Source: an uncultured Rikenellaceae bacterium | GTDB lineage: Bacteria > Bacteroidota > Bacteroidia > Bacteroidales > Rikenellaceae | Length of the DNA stretch: 64,000 bases | Reading direction: 5' to 3' | Assembly (NCBI GenBank): GCA_944415565.1 | Contig: CALYBQ010000011.1 | Location: 30,485 to 94,484, forward strand | In this document: positions 17,292 to 27,700 of the stretch, one piece after another | How the letters are laid out: every line of letters starts with the position of its first letter | Numbering within the stretch: position 1 is the first letter of the stretch | The notes under the pieces: generated by a model | What the model saw: the letters and a program-made list of their open reading frames with translations, nothing else | Told to the model about the DNA's origin: nothing | Databases searched by the model: none | Translations under genes and position numbers: made by a program

Positions 17292-20213
17292 ATGTCAAAC
17301 GAAAAAAGAGTCAGACTCAATCAGGCGGCGCGGCAATTCAAGGTCGGGCTGAATACCCTTGTCGAATTCCTCCGCAAAAAGGGATTCGAAGTGGATAATT
17401 CGCCCAATACCGTCGTCCCTGCGGATGCTTTGGCTGCATTGCAGAAAGAGTTCGGGGGCAATACGCCGGATAACGTGGCCAGCGTCAGGGAGAGGATAAA
17501 TTTCAAGCCCGAGAGCGTGTCTATCAACGACCGTAAAGAAGAGAAGAAAGCCGAAGAGGACTTCAAGGAGGAGGTCGTGATAAAGAGCGGGGTAATCTCG
17601 GTTAAGGACGAGGTGGCGTCGCGCGGGCCGAAAGTCCTCGGTAAGATAGACCTCGATGGAGGAAAGGCGAAACCGCAGCTCAAGAAAGAGGAGGAAGCTC
17701 CGAAGTCTGAGCCTAAGGTAGAAGTCCCGAAAGTTACCGCTCCCAAACAGGAGGAGAAACCTAAGCAGGCAGAAGAACCTAAGAAAGAAATGGCTTCTAA
17801 GGTAGCGGAGACACCGAAGGTCGCAGAGGCTCCGAAAGCAGCTGAGCCTGCTAAGCCGGCGCCGGTAGCCGAAGCTGTTAAGCCGCAGCCTGTCGTTGCA
17901 GATACTAAGCCTGCCGAGCAGAAAGCCAAAGTTGAACCGGAGGTGAAGAAAGCGTCTGCACCAGTCAAGGAAGCGCCTAAGGCTGAGGTCAAGGCTGTGC
18001 CTGTGGCCGACATCGAGCGTCAGACGATGACATATGACGAGCGCAAGGCTGCCGACGACAGCAACGTTTTCCGGCCGGATACGGAGGGAAGCACACTGAC
18101 AGGACCTAAGGTGTTGGGTAAGATAGAGGTGAAGGATTACGACCGTGGAGGCAGCCGTGGAAAACGTAAAAGGATTACGAAGGATAAGGTTGACGTAACC
18201 AAACCGCAGTCTCCGGCTTCCGGACATCAGGGCGGCAAGCCTGTCGGTGGAGGCAAAGGCCCCGTGCACGATAAGAAGGGAAAGAAGAAGAATGCAAAAC
18301 CGATTATACGTCCGGAGGTAAGCGACGAAGAGGTCCAGAAGCAGGTTAAGGAGACCTTGGCCCGCCTGACGTCGAAAGGGACTAAGAGCAAAAGCGCGAA
18401 ATACCGTCGAGACAAACGCGATGCCGTTTCGGCTCGTATGAACGAGGAGATGGAGCGCGAAGAGATGGAAAAGAGCACGCTGCAGGTGACGGAATTCGTT
18501 ACCGTTAGCGAGTTGGCTACCATGATGGACGTGAGCGTGACGGAGGTTATAACGGCCTGCATGAACCTCGGTCTTATGGTGTCCATCAACCAGAGGCTCG
18601 ATGCCGAAGCGTTGGTAGTCGTTGCCGAGGAGTTCGGCTATAAAGTCGAGTTCGTATCGGTTGAGATACAGGAAGCCATCGACACGGAAGACGACGACCC
18701 GGGCGAACTTGTTCCGCGCCCGCCTATCGTGACTGTGATGGGACACGTAGACCACGGTAAGACATCGTTGCTCGACAACATACGTAAGACGAACGTTATC
18801 GCGGGTGAAGCCGGCGGTATCACACAGCATATTGGTGCGTACAGTGTGGAACTCGACGGAAGGAAGATAACTTTCCTCGATACTCCGGGACACGAGGCGT
18901 TTACGGCGATGCGTGCACGCGGTGCTGCTGCGACCGACGTCGCCATCATCATCGTGGCTGCTGACGACAGCGTGATGCCTCAGACTGTGGAGGCTATCAA
19001 CCACGCTACCGCTGCAGGAGTGCCCATAGTGTTTGCAATCAATAAGATAGATAAACCTGCGGCTAATCCGGATCATATCAAGGAACAACTTGCTGCTATG
19101 AACTACCTCGTCGAAGACTGGGGCGGTAAATATCAGTCGCAGGAGGTTTCGGCCAAGCAGGGCATAAACCTCGACAAGCTTCTTGAGAAGGTGTTGCTCG
19201 AAGCCGAATTCCTCGATCTGAAAGCTAATCCGGACAAGAAGGCGACCGGTGTGGTGATAGAATCTTCGCTCGATAAGGGGCGCGGATACGTCTCGACCGT
19301 GTTGGTGCAGAACGGTACGCTCCGTGTGGGCGATATATTGCTTGCAGGTACGCATACCGGACGTGTCAAGGCTATGTTCGACGAGAACGGAAAGAAGGTG
19401 GAGGTAGCTCCGCCGTCTACTCCGGTACTCGTACTCGGACTCAACGGTGCTCCGCAGGCCGGCGACGCCTTCAATGTGATGGACGACGACCGCAGCGCCC
19501 GCGAACTCGCCAACAAACGAGAGCAGTTGCAGCGTATGCAGGGTCTCCGTACCCAGAAACATGTGACGCTCGACGAGATCGGACGCCGTATCGCTATCGG
19601 TAACTTCAAGGAGCTGAACATCATCGTCAAGGGCGACGTGGACGGCTCAGTCGAGGCTATGACCGACTCGCTCATAAAACTGTCGAAGGAAGAGGTACAG
19701 GTGAACGTGATCCACAAGGCTGTCGGCCAGATCTCGGAATCGGACGTCATACTCGCCGCCGCATCGAACGCGGTTATCGTGGGCTTCCAGGTGCGCCCCT
19801 CGGCTTCGGCACGTAAGCTGGCCGAGAAAGAGGAGATCGAGATACGCCTCTATTCGATAATCTACGACGCTATCAACGATATTAAGGACGCTATCGACGG
19901 TATGCTCGCTCCGGAGACCAAAGAGGAGATCGTATGTTCGGTAGAGGTTCTCGAGACCTTCAAGATCAGCAAGGTGGGAACTATTGCCGGTTGTATCGTT
20001 CGCGAGGGCAAGATTACTCGAAATACGCCTATACGTGTCATCCGCGACGGTATCGTGGTTTACACCGGCAAACTCGGATCGTTGAAGCGTTACAAGGATG
20101 ACGTGAAAGAGGTTACGACAGGCATGGAGTGCGGTCTTAATATCGAGAACTACAATGATATAAAGGTCGGCGACATCGTTGAGGGCTACGAAACGGTAGA
20201 GGTGAAACGATAG
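17292..20213 (+). CDS. infB: Translation initiation factor IF-2
   Basis: IF-2 is the GTPase that places initiator tRNA on the 30S subunit. The 973-residue protein begins with a small IF2-N domain ([20 protein letters not shown]), then a long Lys/Glu/Pro/Ala-rich linker (about 85-330), a second IF2-N-like segment, and the G domain with GHVDHGKT at 484-491, DTPGHE at 530-535 and NKID at 584-587. Domains II, III and the tRNA-binding C-terminal domain follow. The linker has PKVA/PKAA-type repeats typical of this phylum. It is the last gene of the rimP-nusA-infB unit; a hairpin follows at 20262. Confidence 0.97.
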   Translation: MSNEKRVRLNQAARQFKVGLNTLVEFLRKKGFEVDNSPNTVVPADALAALQKEFGGNTPDNVASVRERINFKPESVSINDRKEEKKAEEDFKEEVVIKSGVISVKDEVASRGPKVLGKIDLDGGKAKPQLKKEEEAPKSEPKVEVPKVTAPKQEEKPKQAEEPKKEMASKVAETPKVAEAPKAAEPAKPAPVAEAVKPQPVVADTKPAEQKAKVEPEVKKASAPVKEAPKAEVKAVPVADIERQTMTYDERKAADDSNVFRPDTEGSTLTGPKVLGKIEVKDYDRGGSRGKRKRITKDKVDVTKPQSPASGHQGGKPVGGGKGPVHDKKGKKKNAKPIIRPEVSDEEVQKQVKETLARLTSKGTKSKSAKYRRDKRDAVSARMNEEMEREEMEKSTLQVTEFVTVSELATMMDVSVTEVITACMNLGLMVSINQRLDAEALVVVAEEFGYKVEFVSVEIQEAIDTEDDDPGELVPRPPIVTVMGHVDHGKTSLLDNIRKTNVIAGEAGGITQHIGAYSVELDGRKITFLDTPGHEAFTAMRARGAAATDVAIIIVAADDSVMPQTVEAINHATAAGVPIVFAINKIDKPAANPDHIKEQLAAMNYLVEDWGGKYQSQEVSAKQGINLDKLLEKVLLEAEFLDLKANPDKKATGVVIESSLDKGRGYVSTVLVQNGTLRVGDILLAGTHTGRVKAMFDENGKKVEVAPPSTPVLVLGLNGAPQAGDAFNVMDDDRSARELANKREQLQRMQGLRTQKHVTLDEIGRRIAIGNFKELNIIVKGDVDGSVEAMTDSLIKLSKEEVQVNVIHKAVGQISESDVILAAASNAVIVGFQVRPSASARKLAEKEEIEIRLYSIIYDAINDIKDAIDGMLAPETKEEIVCSVEVLETFKISKVGTIAGCIVREGKITRNTPIRVIRDGIVVYTGKLGSLKRYKDDVKEVTTGMECGLNIENYNDIKVGDIVEGYETVEVKR

Positions 20214-20261
20214 AGCCTGCAATGTGGGGCCTGCACAAGGCCGACTTTAAACGATAATCAC

Positions 20262-20300
20262 AACGGAGGGGATGCGGGAATGTCGCATCCCCTCTGTGTT
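20262..20300 (+). terminator. Hairpin after infB
   Basis: An inverted repeat centred on 20280 pairs a GAGGGGATGCG arm with its complement, with a G-U pair extending the stem. There is no T-run, so it may be a weak terminator. It ends 13 bases before the next start codon. Confidence 0.5.
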
Positions 20301-20312
20301 AAACGGGATATT

Positions 20313-21251
20313 ATGAAGAGATATTTATTGATGTTGGCGGTCGTCGTGCTGCCTATGTTTTCATGGGCGCAGGGCAGTGCGAAGGTACCGTTCGGAGATC
20401 CGTTCATAATGTTGTACGATGGCACGTATTACGCTTACGGCACGAGTTCCGGTAGCGGGATTAGGGTGTACGTTTCGGACGACTTGAAGACGTGGCGTAA
20501 TCCCGAAGGCCGGCCTCGGCTCGCGCTCAAAAAGGAGGATAGCGGTGCGGCTCGGGACTTCTGGGCCCCGGAGGTCTATCGCGTGAACGGCCGGTTCTAT
20601 ATGTATTTCTCCGGCGAGTCTCATGTGCGTGTGGCAACGTCGGATTCTCCGTTAGGGCCGTTTGTGGAGGCCCCCAAGAAGCCGATGTTTATGGGGGAGA
20701 ATACCATCGACAACTCGTTGTTTGTGGACGACGACGGCAGGGCCTATATGTATTTCGACCGTTTCAACGACGGATTGAATGTGTGGGTGTGCGAACTGGA
20801 GGCCGATCTGAAGACGATCAAGCCGGAGACGTTGACCAAGTGCATAAACGTTTCGCAGCCGTGGGAAGAGGTGTGGCCGCGCGTCAACGAAGGGCCTTTC
20901 GTCATGAAGCATAAGGGACGCTACTATATGACCTATTCGGCCAATAGCTACGAAAGCCAGTCCTACGGTATCGGGATGGCCATGGCAGATACACCTTACG
21001 GCCCGTGGAAGAAGTACGGGAAAAACCCGATTTATCAGAACGTCGGGGAACTTGTCGGTATAGGACACAGCGCAATGTTCAGGGATAAAAGGGGAAGGTT
21101 GAGGATCGTATTCCACGCGCATAACAGTAAATCGGCAATACATCCGCGCGGAATGTATATCAGTCGGGTGAGGTTTAAATACGATAAGGAGGCGGGATAT
21201 AGAGTGATGGTGGTCGACCCCCGGTACATGACACCCGTTCTTGCCGAATAG
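20313..21251 (+). CDS. Glycoside hydrolase family 43 protein
   Basis: The 312-residue protein has a signal peptide (MKRYLLMLAVVVLPMFSWAQ, cleaved near residue 20) and a five-bladed beta-propeller typical of GH43 arabinosidases and xylosidases. The probable catalytic base is Asp29 in FGDPFIM; the pKa modulator lies in TIDNSLFVDDDG and the acid Glu in NEGPFVMKH. Repeated WAPEVYRVNGRFYMYFS-like blades support the fold. I chose this ATG because it starts the signal peptide; an ATG 33 bases upstream lies in the hairpin. No SusC/SusD or regulator is adjacent, so it stands outside a polysaccharide utilisation locus. The substrate is unknown. Confidence 0.88.
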   Translation: MKRYLLMLAVVVLPMFSWAQGSAKVPFGDPFIMLYDGTYYAYGTSSGSGIRVYVSDDLKTWRNPEGRPRLALKKEDSGAARDFWAPEVYRVNGRFYMYFSGESHVRVATSDSPLGPFVEAPKKPMFMGENTIDNSLFVDDDGRAYMYFDRFNDGLNVWVCELEADLKTIKPETLTKCINVSQPWEEVWPRVNEGPFVMKHKGRYYMTYSANSYESQSYGIGMAMADTPYGPWKKYGKNPIYQNVGELVGIGHSAMFRDKRGRLRIVFHAHNSKSAIHPRGMYISRVRFKYDKEAGYRVMVVDPRYMTPVLAE

Positions 21252-21436
21252 TTTTGTAAGGTTACATTCGCCATACTGGTTCATGATGTCATTTCTTAGC
21301 TGTGCTGCCTGCGGATTGGTATGTGTATAGAGTTGCCGTTCAGGCTGCAAGGCTGGCAGTGTGGCTGCAAAATAATCGGATGGGAATGTAATGGCCGGGT
21401 TCTTTCACGGCTATTAGGCGATACTTTGACCGTATA

Positions 21437-21481
21437 ATTCAATCGCCCTGACTCTAAGTAGAAGAGTCAGGGCGATTGAAT
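21437..21481. terminator. Bidirectional terminator between the GH43 and SulP genes
   Basis: A perfect 19-bp stem (21437-21455 with 21463-21481) with a 7-base loop lies between two convergent genes and can serve both. Confidence 0.85.
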
Positions 21482-21502
21482 GTTTGGACTGTATTTAAGT
21501 CC

Positions 21503-23164
21503 TTACAGGTTGGTAACGTAGTCCCGTGCTGCGTATAATGCAAGGTCGAATTTCGGATAGATAGCGTCTTCGCCTATTTGTGCGCCTATGCCGAAACGTA
21601 TCAGGTCTTTCCTTACTTTGTCGTTAACACCGGAAAGCACGATCTTTGTCCCGGCCGCTTGTAGCTGGTTGATCGTCTCGCGGAGATTCTTGATCGCCGT
21701 GGTGTCCACGAACGGGACATGCCTCATGCGTATTATGAGTATCTGATATTTGACGCCCATCGAACGGATAGTCTGGCAGTAGGTCTTGGCCGAGCCGAAG
21801 AAGAACGGGCCGCTGATCTCGTATATACCGACGGTAGCGGGTATGTCCTGATAGTTGTCGAGAATGTCTTGGTCCACGTTGCTGCCGGACATTATCTCCT
21901 TCGGGGCGTTGTCGGCCATACGTTTCATGAACATCAGCGATGCCAGCACGATACCGATTTCGAGCGCTACCGTCAGGTCTACCAGAACGGTGATGAAGAA
22001 TGTCGCCAGCAGGATTATCACGTCGAAATATGACGCGCGCAAAACGGAGCGGAATGTTCTCCATTCGCTCATGTTGTAGGCTACGACTATAAGTATGCCG
22101 GCCAGACAAGACATGGGTATGAGTGCGGCCCATTTACCGAAGAACAGCATGATGAGCAGCAGCACGACAGCATGTGTCATGCCCGCTACCGGGGTGCGTC
22201 CGCCGTTCTTGATGTTGGTTGCGGTACGCGCTATGGCGCCTGTAGCCGGGATACCGCCGAAGAGCGGGGCGACGACGTTGGCTATACCCTGACCGATGAG
22301 TTCCGTATTGGAGCGGTGCTGTGAGCCTATCATACCGTCGGCCACTACTGCCGAGAGTAGCGATTCTATCGCCCCGAGTATGGCGATGGTGAACGCCGGT
22401 TGCAGATAACTTCCGAGTTGCCCGAGCTCTACCGACGGAAAGGTAGGTGCGAAGTTGAGTTTTATCTCGCCGTAGAGAGTCCCGATTGTAGTTACGGGTA
22501 GTTCGCAGAGCGCGGTCAACACGGTCATGACGATGATAGCAATGAAAGAACCCGGTATGACCTTGATGAATTTGGTGGAGAATATTGAGATGAGTATGGT
22601 CGCGATCGTGATCCCTGTCGCCCACCAGTTGATGGTATCCATGTTCTGGAAATAGACGCTCCATTTGTCGATGAATGCCGATGGGTTTTCAGGCAGCGTG
22701 AGTCCGAGAGCGTTTGCTATCTGTGTCGAGAATATTACGATGGCGATACCGGAGGTGAATCCCACGATGAGCGGATGGGGGATGAATTTGAGGAACGTTC
22801 CGAGCCGCATGAACCCGAATGCCATAAGCATGAGTCCCGCCATCACCGTAGAGATTATCATGCCTTCGAGCCCGTAGTCGTTGATGATACCGTACACGAT
22901 GATGATGAACGCACCTGTTGGGCCACCTATCTGCACGCGGCTGCCTCCGAGGAACGAGACGATGAATCCGGCTATTATCGCCGTCATCACTCCTTTTTCG
23001 GGCGATACGCCCGATGCGACGGCGAACGCGATGGCAAGCGGTATCGCTACGATGCCTACGACGATGCCGGCAAGGATATCCTTCGAAAAGTTTGCACGAA
23101 GTCCTCCCTGCTTAAGCAATGAAAAAAATACGGGTTCGAAAACCCTTTCACGCTTCTGTTTCAT
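21503..23164 (-). CDS. SulP family inorganic anion transporter
   Basis: This 553-residue inner-membrane protein belongs to the SulP family, which carries sulfate, bicarbonate or similar anions. Around 12 helices span residues 25-420, including the signature VSFLGGSRVQIGGPTGAFII and GGIPATGAIARTATNIKNGG. A cytoplasmic STAS domain occupies about 435-545 (GIYEISGPFFFGSAKTY, ILIIRMRHVPFVDTTAIKNL). The anion cannot be decided from sequence; no sulfate or carbonic-anhydrase genes lie nearby. A GNAT gene starts 15 bases upstream on the same strand, suggesting cotranscription. Confidence 0.92.
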   Translation of the reverse strand: MKQKRERVFEPVFFSLLKQGGLRANFSKDILAGIVVGIVAIPLAIAFAVASGVSPEKGVMTAIIAGFIVSFLGGSRVQIGGPTGAFIIIVYGIINDYGLEGMIISTVMAGLMLMAFGFMRLGTFLKFIPHPLIVGFTSGIAIVIFSTQIANALGLTLPENPSAFIDKWSVYFQNMDTINWWATGITIATILISIFSTKFIKVIPGSFIAIIVMTVLTALCELPVTTIGTLYGEIKLNFAPTFPSVELGQLGSYLQPAFTIAILGAIESLLSAVVADGMIGSQHRSNTELIGQGIANVVAPLFGGIPATGAIARTATNIKNGGRTPVAGMTHAVVLLLIMLFFGKWAALIPMSCLAGILIVVAYNMSEWRTFRSVLRASYFDVIILLATFFITVLVDLTVALEIGIVLASLMFMKRMADNAPKEIMSGSNVDQDILDNYQDIPATVGIYEISGPFFFGSAKTYCQTIRSMGVKYQILIIRMRHVPFVDTTAIKNLRETINQLQAAGTKIVLSGVNDKVRKDLIRFGIGAQIGEDAIYPKFDLALYAARDYVTNL

Positions 23165-23179
23165 TTCATTTATTGATTT

Positions 23180-23644
23180 TTATTTGGGTTTGTTGCTCTT
23201 TTCGTAGAAAACGACGAATGGGTCATCGTTCTCCTTCTCGACGGGTCGGTATCCGAGGCTCTCGTAAAGATGGCGGGAATTAGGAGTGGTGGCCGATGTG
23301 AACAATTCGAAGACCGTGCAGTCGGGAAAATTACTCTCTATCGCGAGCATCAGCTTGCGGCCGATGCCTTTGTTCTGCACCTCTGGGTCCACTGACAGTT
23401 TGCCGATGTAGCAATGTCCGTCGCCTGTTATGCGTCCTCTGACGCTTCCGGCTATCCTGCCGCGGAATACATATTTGAGTATAACACCTTCTGCGAGTTC
23501 CCGCTCGATATTGTCGGAGGTTTCGCGCAGCGGCTCTATGTCATACCGGTTCCAACGGTCTGCGAGGACTTTGAACGCCCGGTGTTGCAGATCGAGGATT
23601 TCAGGAATGTCGCCTTGTCCTGCGATTGTGATTTTGTCCTCCAT
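23180..23644 (-). CDS. GNAT family N-acetyltransferase
   Basis: The 154-residue protein has the GNAT fold. The acetyl-CoA loop is visible as KLSVDPEVQNKGIGRKLM (Q/R-x-x-G-x-G/A pattern), followed by the FELFTSATTPNSRHLYESLGY block. No substrate can be assigned. It lies between tsaD, whose stop is 10 bases upstream, and the SulP gene, all on the same strand. Position after tsaD might suggest a RimI-like role, but the sequence does not show RimI-specific features, so I do not make that call. Confidence 0.85.
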   Translation of the reverse strand: MEDKITIAGQGDIPEILDLQHRAFKVLADRWNRYDIEPLRETSDNIERELAEGVILKYVFRGRIAGSVRGRITGDGHCYIGKLSVDPEVQNKGIGRKLMLAIESNFPDCTVFELFTSATTPNSRHLYESLGYRPVEKENDDPFVVFYEKSNKPK

Positions 23645-23654
23645 GTCGATATGC

Positions 23655-24677
23655 TTAGAGGTCCTCGGACCGGGCTGCCGGTGCTACGTCGAGTGTCGAG
23701 AAGCGGTTGTCCTGATAACGGAAATACCCCGCCATCGCGATCATGGCCGCATTGTCGGTGGTGAACTTGAACTCCGGGAGGAACGTTCGCCAACCGCGTT
23801 TGCGCCCCTCTTCCTCTATCGCGTTGCGTAGTCCTGAGTTGGCCGAGACGCCACCGGCTATCGCGATGTCCTTTATCTTATAGTGTTTGGCCGCCTTGAC
23901 TAGCTTGTCCATGAGTATGGAAATGATCGTGTGCTGTAATGAAGCGCACAGGTCGGCTTTGTTTTTTTCGATGAAGTCGGGATCTTCCGCCACATGGTCG
24001 CGCAGCGAATATAGGAACGATGTCTTCAGTCCGCTGAAGCTGTAATTGAAATCTGCCACATGCGGCTTTGCGAATTTGAATCCCGACGGGTTTCCCTCTT
24101 TGGCCAGTTTATCTATGACTGGTCCTCCCGGATACGGTAATCCCATGACCTTGGCGCATTTGTCGAACGCCTCTCCTGCTGCGTCGTCTATCGTGGTCCC
24201 TACGATTTCCATTTTTTCGGGACTCTCCACACGCACTATCTGGGTGTGCCCGCCCGATACCAACAGACACAGGAACGGGAATTCCGGGTGCGGGAGTTGG
24301 CGGTCAGGCATATCTATGAAGTGCGAGAGTATGTGTCCTTGCAGGTGGTTGACCTCGACGAGTGGTATATCTTTCGCCAAAGATAGTCCTTTTGCGAACG
24401 ACACGCCTACGAGCAGCGAACCGAGAAGGCCCGGACCGCGTGTGAACGCTATCGCGTCGATGTCGTCTATCGTGACGGCCGCCTCCTTGAGCGCGGTGTC
24501 TATGACGGGGATGATATTCTGCTGGTGTGCGCGTGAGGCGAGCTCGGGAATGACGCCTCCGTATTTCACATGCACCTGCTGGCTGGCAATAACATTCGAC
24601 AAAAGTACGTTATTGCGAAGTACGGCGGCTGATGTGTCGTCGCAGGATGATTCTATGCCAAGGATCGTAATATCCAT
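23655..24677 (-). CDS. tsaD: tRNA N6-adenosine threonylcarbamoyltransferase TsaD
   Basis: TsaD transfers the threonylcarbamoyl group to A37 of ANN-decoding tRNAs, acting with TsaB, TsaE and TsaC. The 340-residue protein matches the family closely: GIESSCDDTSAA at the N-terminus, ELASRAH, TRGPGLLGSLLVG, and the metal ligands His111 and His115 in NHLQGHI, which have the same numbers as in E. coli. The nucleotide block LLVSGGHTQIV and the C-terminal GGVSANSGLR and TDNAAMIA are present. It is divergent from the TamB-like gene with only 58 bases between the starts. Confidence 0.97.
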   Translation of the reverse strand: MDITILGIESSCDDTSAAVLRNNVLLSNVIASQQVHVKYGGVIPELASRAHQQNIIPVIDTALKEAAVTIDDIDAIAFTRGPGLLGSLLVGVSFAKGLSLAKDIPLVEVNHLQGHILSHFIDMPDRQLPHPEFPFLCLLVSGGHTQIVRVESPEKMEIVGTTIDDAAGEAFDKCAKVMGLPYPGGPVIDKLAKEGNPSGFKFAKPHVADFNYSFSGLKTSFLYSLRDHVAEDPDFIEKNKADLCASLQHTIISILMDKLVKAAKHYKIKDIAIAGGVSANSGLRNAIEEEGRKRGWRTFLPEFKFTTDNAAMIAMAGYFRYQDNRFSTLDVAPAARSEDL

Positions 24678-24706
24678 TTTAACCGCTGTTTATCCGACTT
24701 TTTTCG

Positions 24707-24714
24707 TAAATTTG
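24707..24714 (+). promoter_or_regulatory. -7 box for the TamB-like gene
   Basis: TAAATTTG matches TAnnTTTG and lies 21 bases before the start at 24736 in the short divergent region with tsaD. The -33 element is not clear. Confidence 0.4.
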
Positions 24715-24735
24715 TAAGTTATTGCCGGAGTTTCG

Positions 24736-27700
24736 ATGCGCAAAGTTATAAAAATATTTTTCTCTCTGTTTGCATGGCTTGTGCTTGCCGGCATAATTAT
24801 TCCGTTATGGCTCGCGCTGATGCTCTATCTTCCGCCTGTCCAGACGTTCGCGGTACGCCGTGCAGCCGATATTGTTAGTGATAAGATAGGTGCGGAGGTC
24901 TCGGTCGAGGGCGTTCATATAAGGTTCTTCAACCGCCTGTCCCTCAAAGGGGTGTATGTCGAGGATTTGCAGCAGGACACGTTGTTTTATGTCAAGGAGT
25001 TGAGTGTGGGTACGAGTGTTTCGGGTCTGTTCGGCGGCGACTTGTCGTTGGGCAAAGTGAAGTTGGTAGAGCCTAAGTTCTACCTGCATCAACAGGAGGA
25101 TAGCTTGTCTAATCTGAAGCATGTGTTGCGCGGGGTAGAGAAAGGCAGGGCGCGGAAGAAGGGCGGCAAAGTGTTCAAGATGCGTGCGGCTGGGTTGGAA
25201 ATTGTGGATATGTCGTTCAGACATACGAAATGCGTCCGCGACCCGCGCGAATACGGCGTTAATTTTACCGATCTGGATACGAAGCTGCACCGCCTCGATG
25301 TCGAGCGGGTTGCTGTGTACGGCGACAGCATATCCATGCGTATTAAGGATATATCGTTGAGGGATAAGAGCGGGTTTGAGGTCGCGCAGTTGTCAGCGCA
25401 TGATTTTTCCGTTTCCGGCAGCGGCCTCAGGTTTAAGGGACTGGAGTTCGATGCGTCGGGTTCGCATGTCGAGATGGATTCGCTCAACCTGTTGTATACG
25501 GAATGGGGGATGGCGGACTTCCTGAACAGCGTGCGTTTCGAGTCGAGGATGCGTAATACGGTTGTCGATTTCGGAACGATAGCCTATTTCGCGCCGTCGC
25601 TGCGTGATTGGAAAATGGTGGTCAGCGGTGCCGACGCTTTCGTGGAAGGGCCGGTGGCGGATATGCGCGGGCGTTTCGAGCGGGCCAGAGTTTATGGCAG
25701 CGACCTCGCTATGTCGTTCGCTATGGTCGGTTTGCCGGATGTGGACAACACTCGGTTCGATTTTGTGATAGACGAGCTCCGTACCGATGCGGACGATGTG
25801 AAGAGCATATTCGGTGACGTGGCGAAAAACGAGGAACTTCCCGATAACGTATATGCGAAACTTGAGGAGTTGGGCGAAATAGGTGTGGTCGTGAGTTTCA
25901 GTGGTCTGCTCAATGATTTCCAGTCGCAGGCGCGTTTGGAGACGGAGCAGGGCGATGTCGGTTTCGATATGGGATTGCGGCCCGGCAGGGATAAGACCGC
26001 CGCGTTTTCCGGGAATATTGAGATCGACGGTTTCAATCTCGGCGGCTTCGTGAATGTAGACGGGATGGGGCGTTTGTCGATGTCGGCGACGCTGGACGGT
26101 TTCGTCGGCAAGGATGTTCTCGAAGCCCGCACCAATACGGTCATATCCGATTTCGGATTTAACGGGTACGATTATAATAGTATACAGCTTGACGGAACCA
26201 TAAAGAACCGGTTGTTCCTCGGTAAAATATCGTCGTCGGATCCGAATCTGGATTTCGATTTCGACGGTATGTTGGATTTCAACGATTCGATACCCCGATA
26301 CGATTTCGCTTTGAAACTGCGTAATGCGGACCTTGCCCGGCTCAATGTCAACAAGCGGGACTCGGTGTCGCTGCTGAGTTGCGAGCTGAACGCTACCGCG
26401 AGCGGCGGAGGTATAGACGAGCTTAACGGAGAGGTTGCCGTCGGGAACGTGACATACATGGCCAATGCCGATACGCTGACAACGGCGGTGATGACGGTCA
26501 CAGGGCGTAACAGCAAGGACAGCAAGAATATCGAGTTTCGCTCGGATTTCGCCGACGTCGATTTCCGCAGCCGTACGAGTTATACGGAGCTTATTCCTCA
26601 GATACAAAATATGTTGAGGGTGTATATGCCGACGCTCTCCCCCCGTGAGCGAGGACAGGCGGCTGAGGACGTGGCCGTCAACGCGCCTGCGGATGCGTCG
26701 AATTATTCCATTCTCAAAGTGAATGTCAAGGAGACAGCCAACCTTGCCGGCGTGTTGTTGCCGGGACTGGTCGTGGCCAAGGGTACCAAGGTGTCGCTGT
26801 TGTTCAATCCGTATATCAGGAAGTTCTCGCTCGACGCCACGTCGGAGTATCTGGAGTATAACGACAATTTCGCATCGGATCTCGAGATAAACAGCCGTGA
26901 CGAGGGCGATTCGCTTGTCATGTACCTAAGGGCCGACGACCTGTATGCAGCAGGATTGTATATGCCGCACTTCTCGGTGAACGCCGGCGTCAGGGATAAC
27001 GTGGTGAACGCCGCCATGCGGTTTGCCAACCATCAGAACGGCATATCGGCACTTATAGGGGCCAATGCCGTTCTGGGGCGCGATACTTTGGACGGTAAGG
27101 CTATGGTGAACCTGCGTCTTACGCCGTCGTCGATTACATCCAACGGGCGTGTGTGGAATATGTTCGCGCGCAACGTGGTTTTCAAGAGCCGGGATATAAG
27201 GGTCGGAGATTTTGCGATTGTCGGGTCCGGACAGTTGTTGACTGTGAACGGTGCTGCGACTGACAACCGGGAGGATACGTTGAGGGTGAAATTATCCAAT
27301 TTCGACATCGCCCCTTTGTCTCAGTTGACATCGCAGATGGGATACAGCCTGTCGGGCAAGTTGAATGGCGGTGTGGATATGATGTCGGTGATGAACAACG
27401 GTATCGTGGAAGCTAATATCGGGCTGGATTCGGTCGTAGTGAACCAGACGCGGATGCCGTCGCTGGCGGTGTCGAGCTTGTGGGATTTCGAGAACGAACG
27501 GGCGCGTTTCTCGATAGTGTCGGACGGTGACGAGAAACCTGTCGTGAGAGGATATTACCTGCCGTTGGAAAAACGATACATGGCATTCCTCGATGCGGAA
27601 GGCATAGATATGGCTCTGCTCGATCCGTTCCTGCAAGGGGCTGTCAGCGGTACGACCGGTAAGGCCAATGCCAATCTCGAATTTACGGGCGTGGGCCGTG

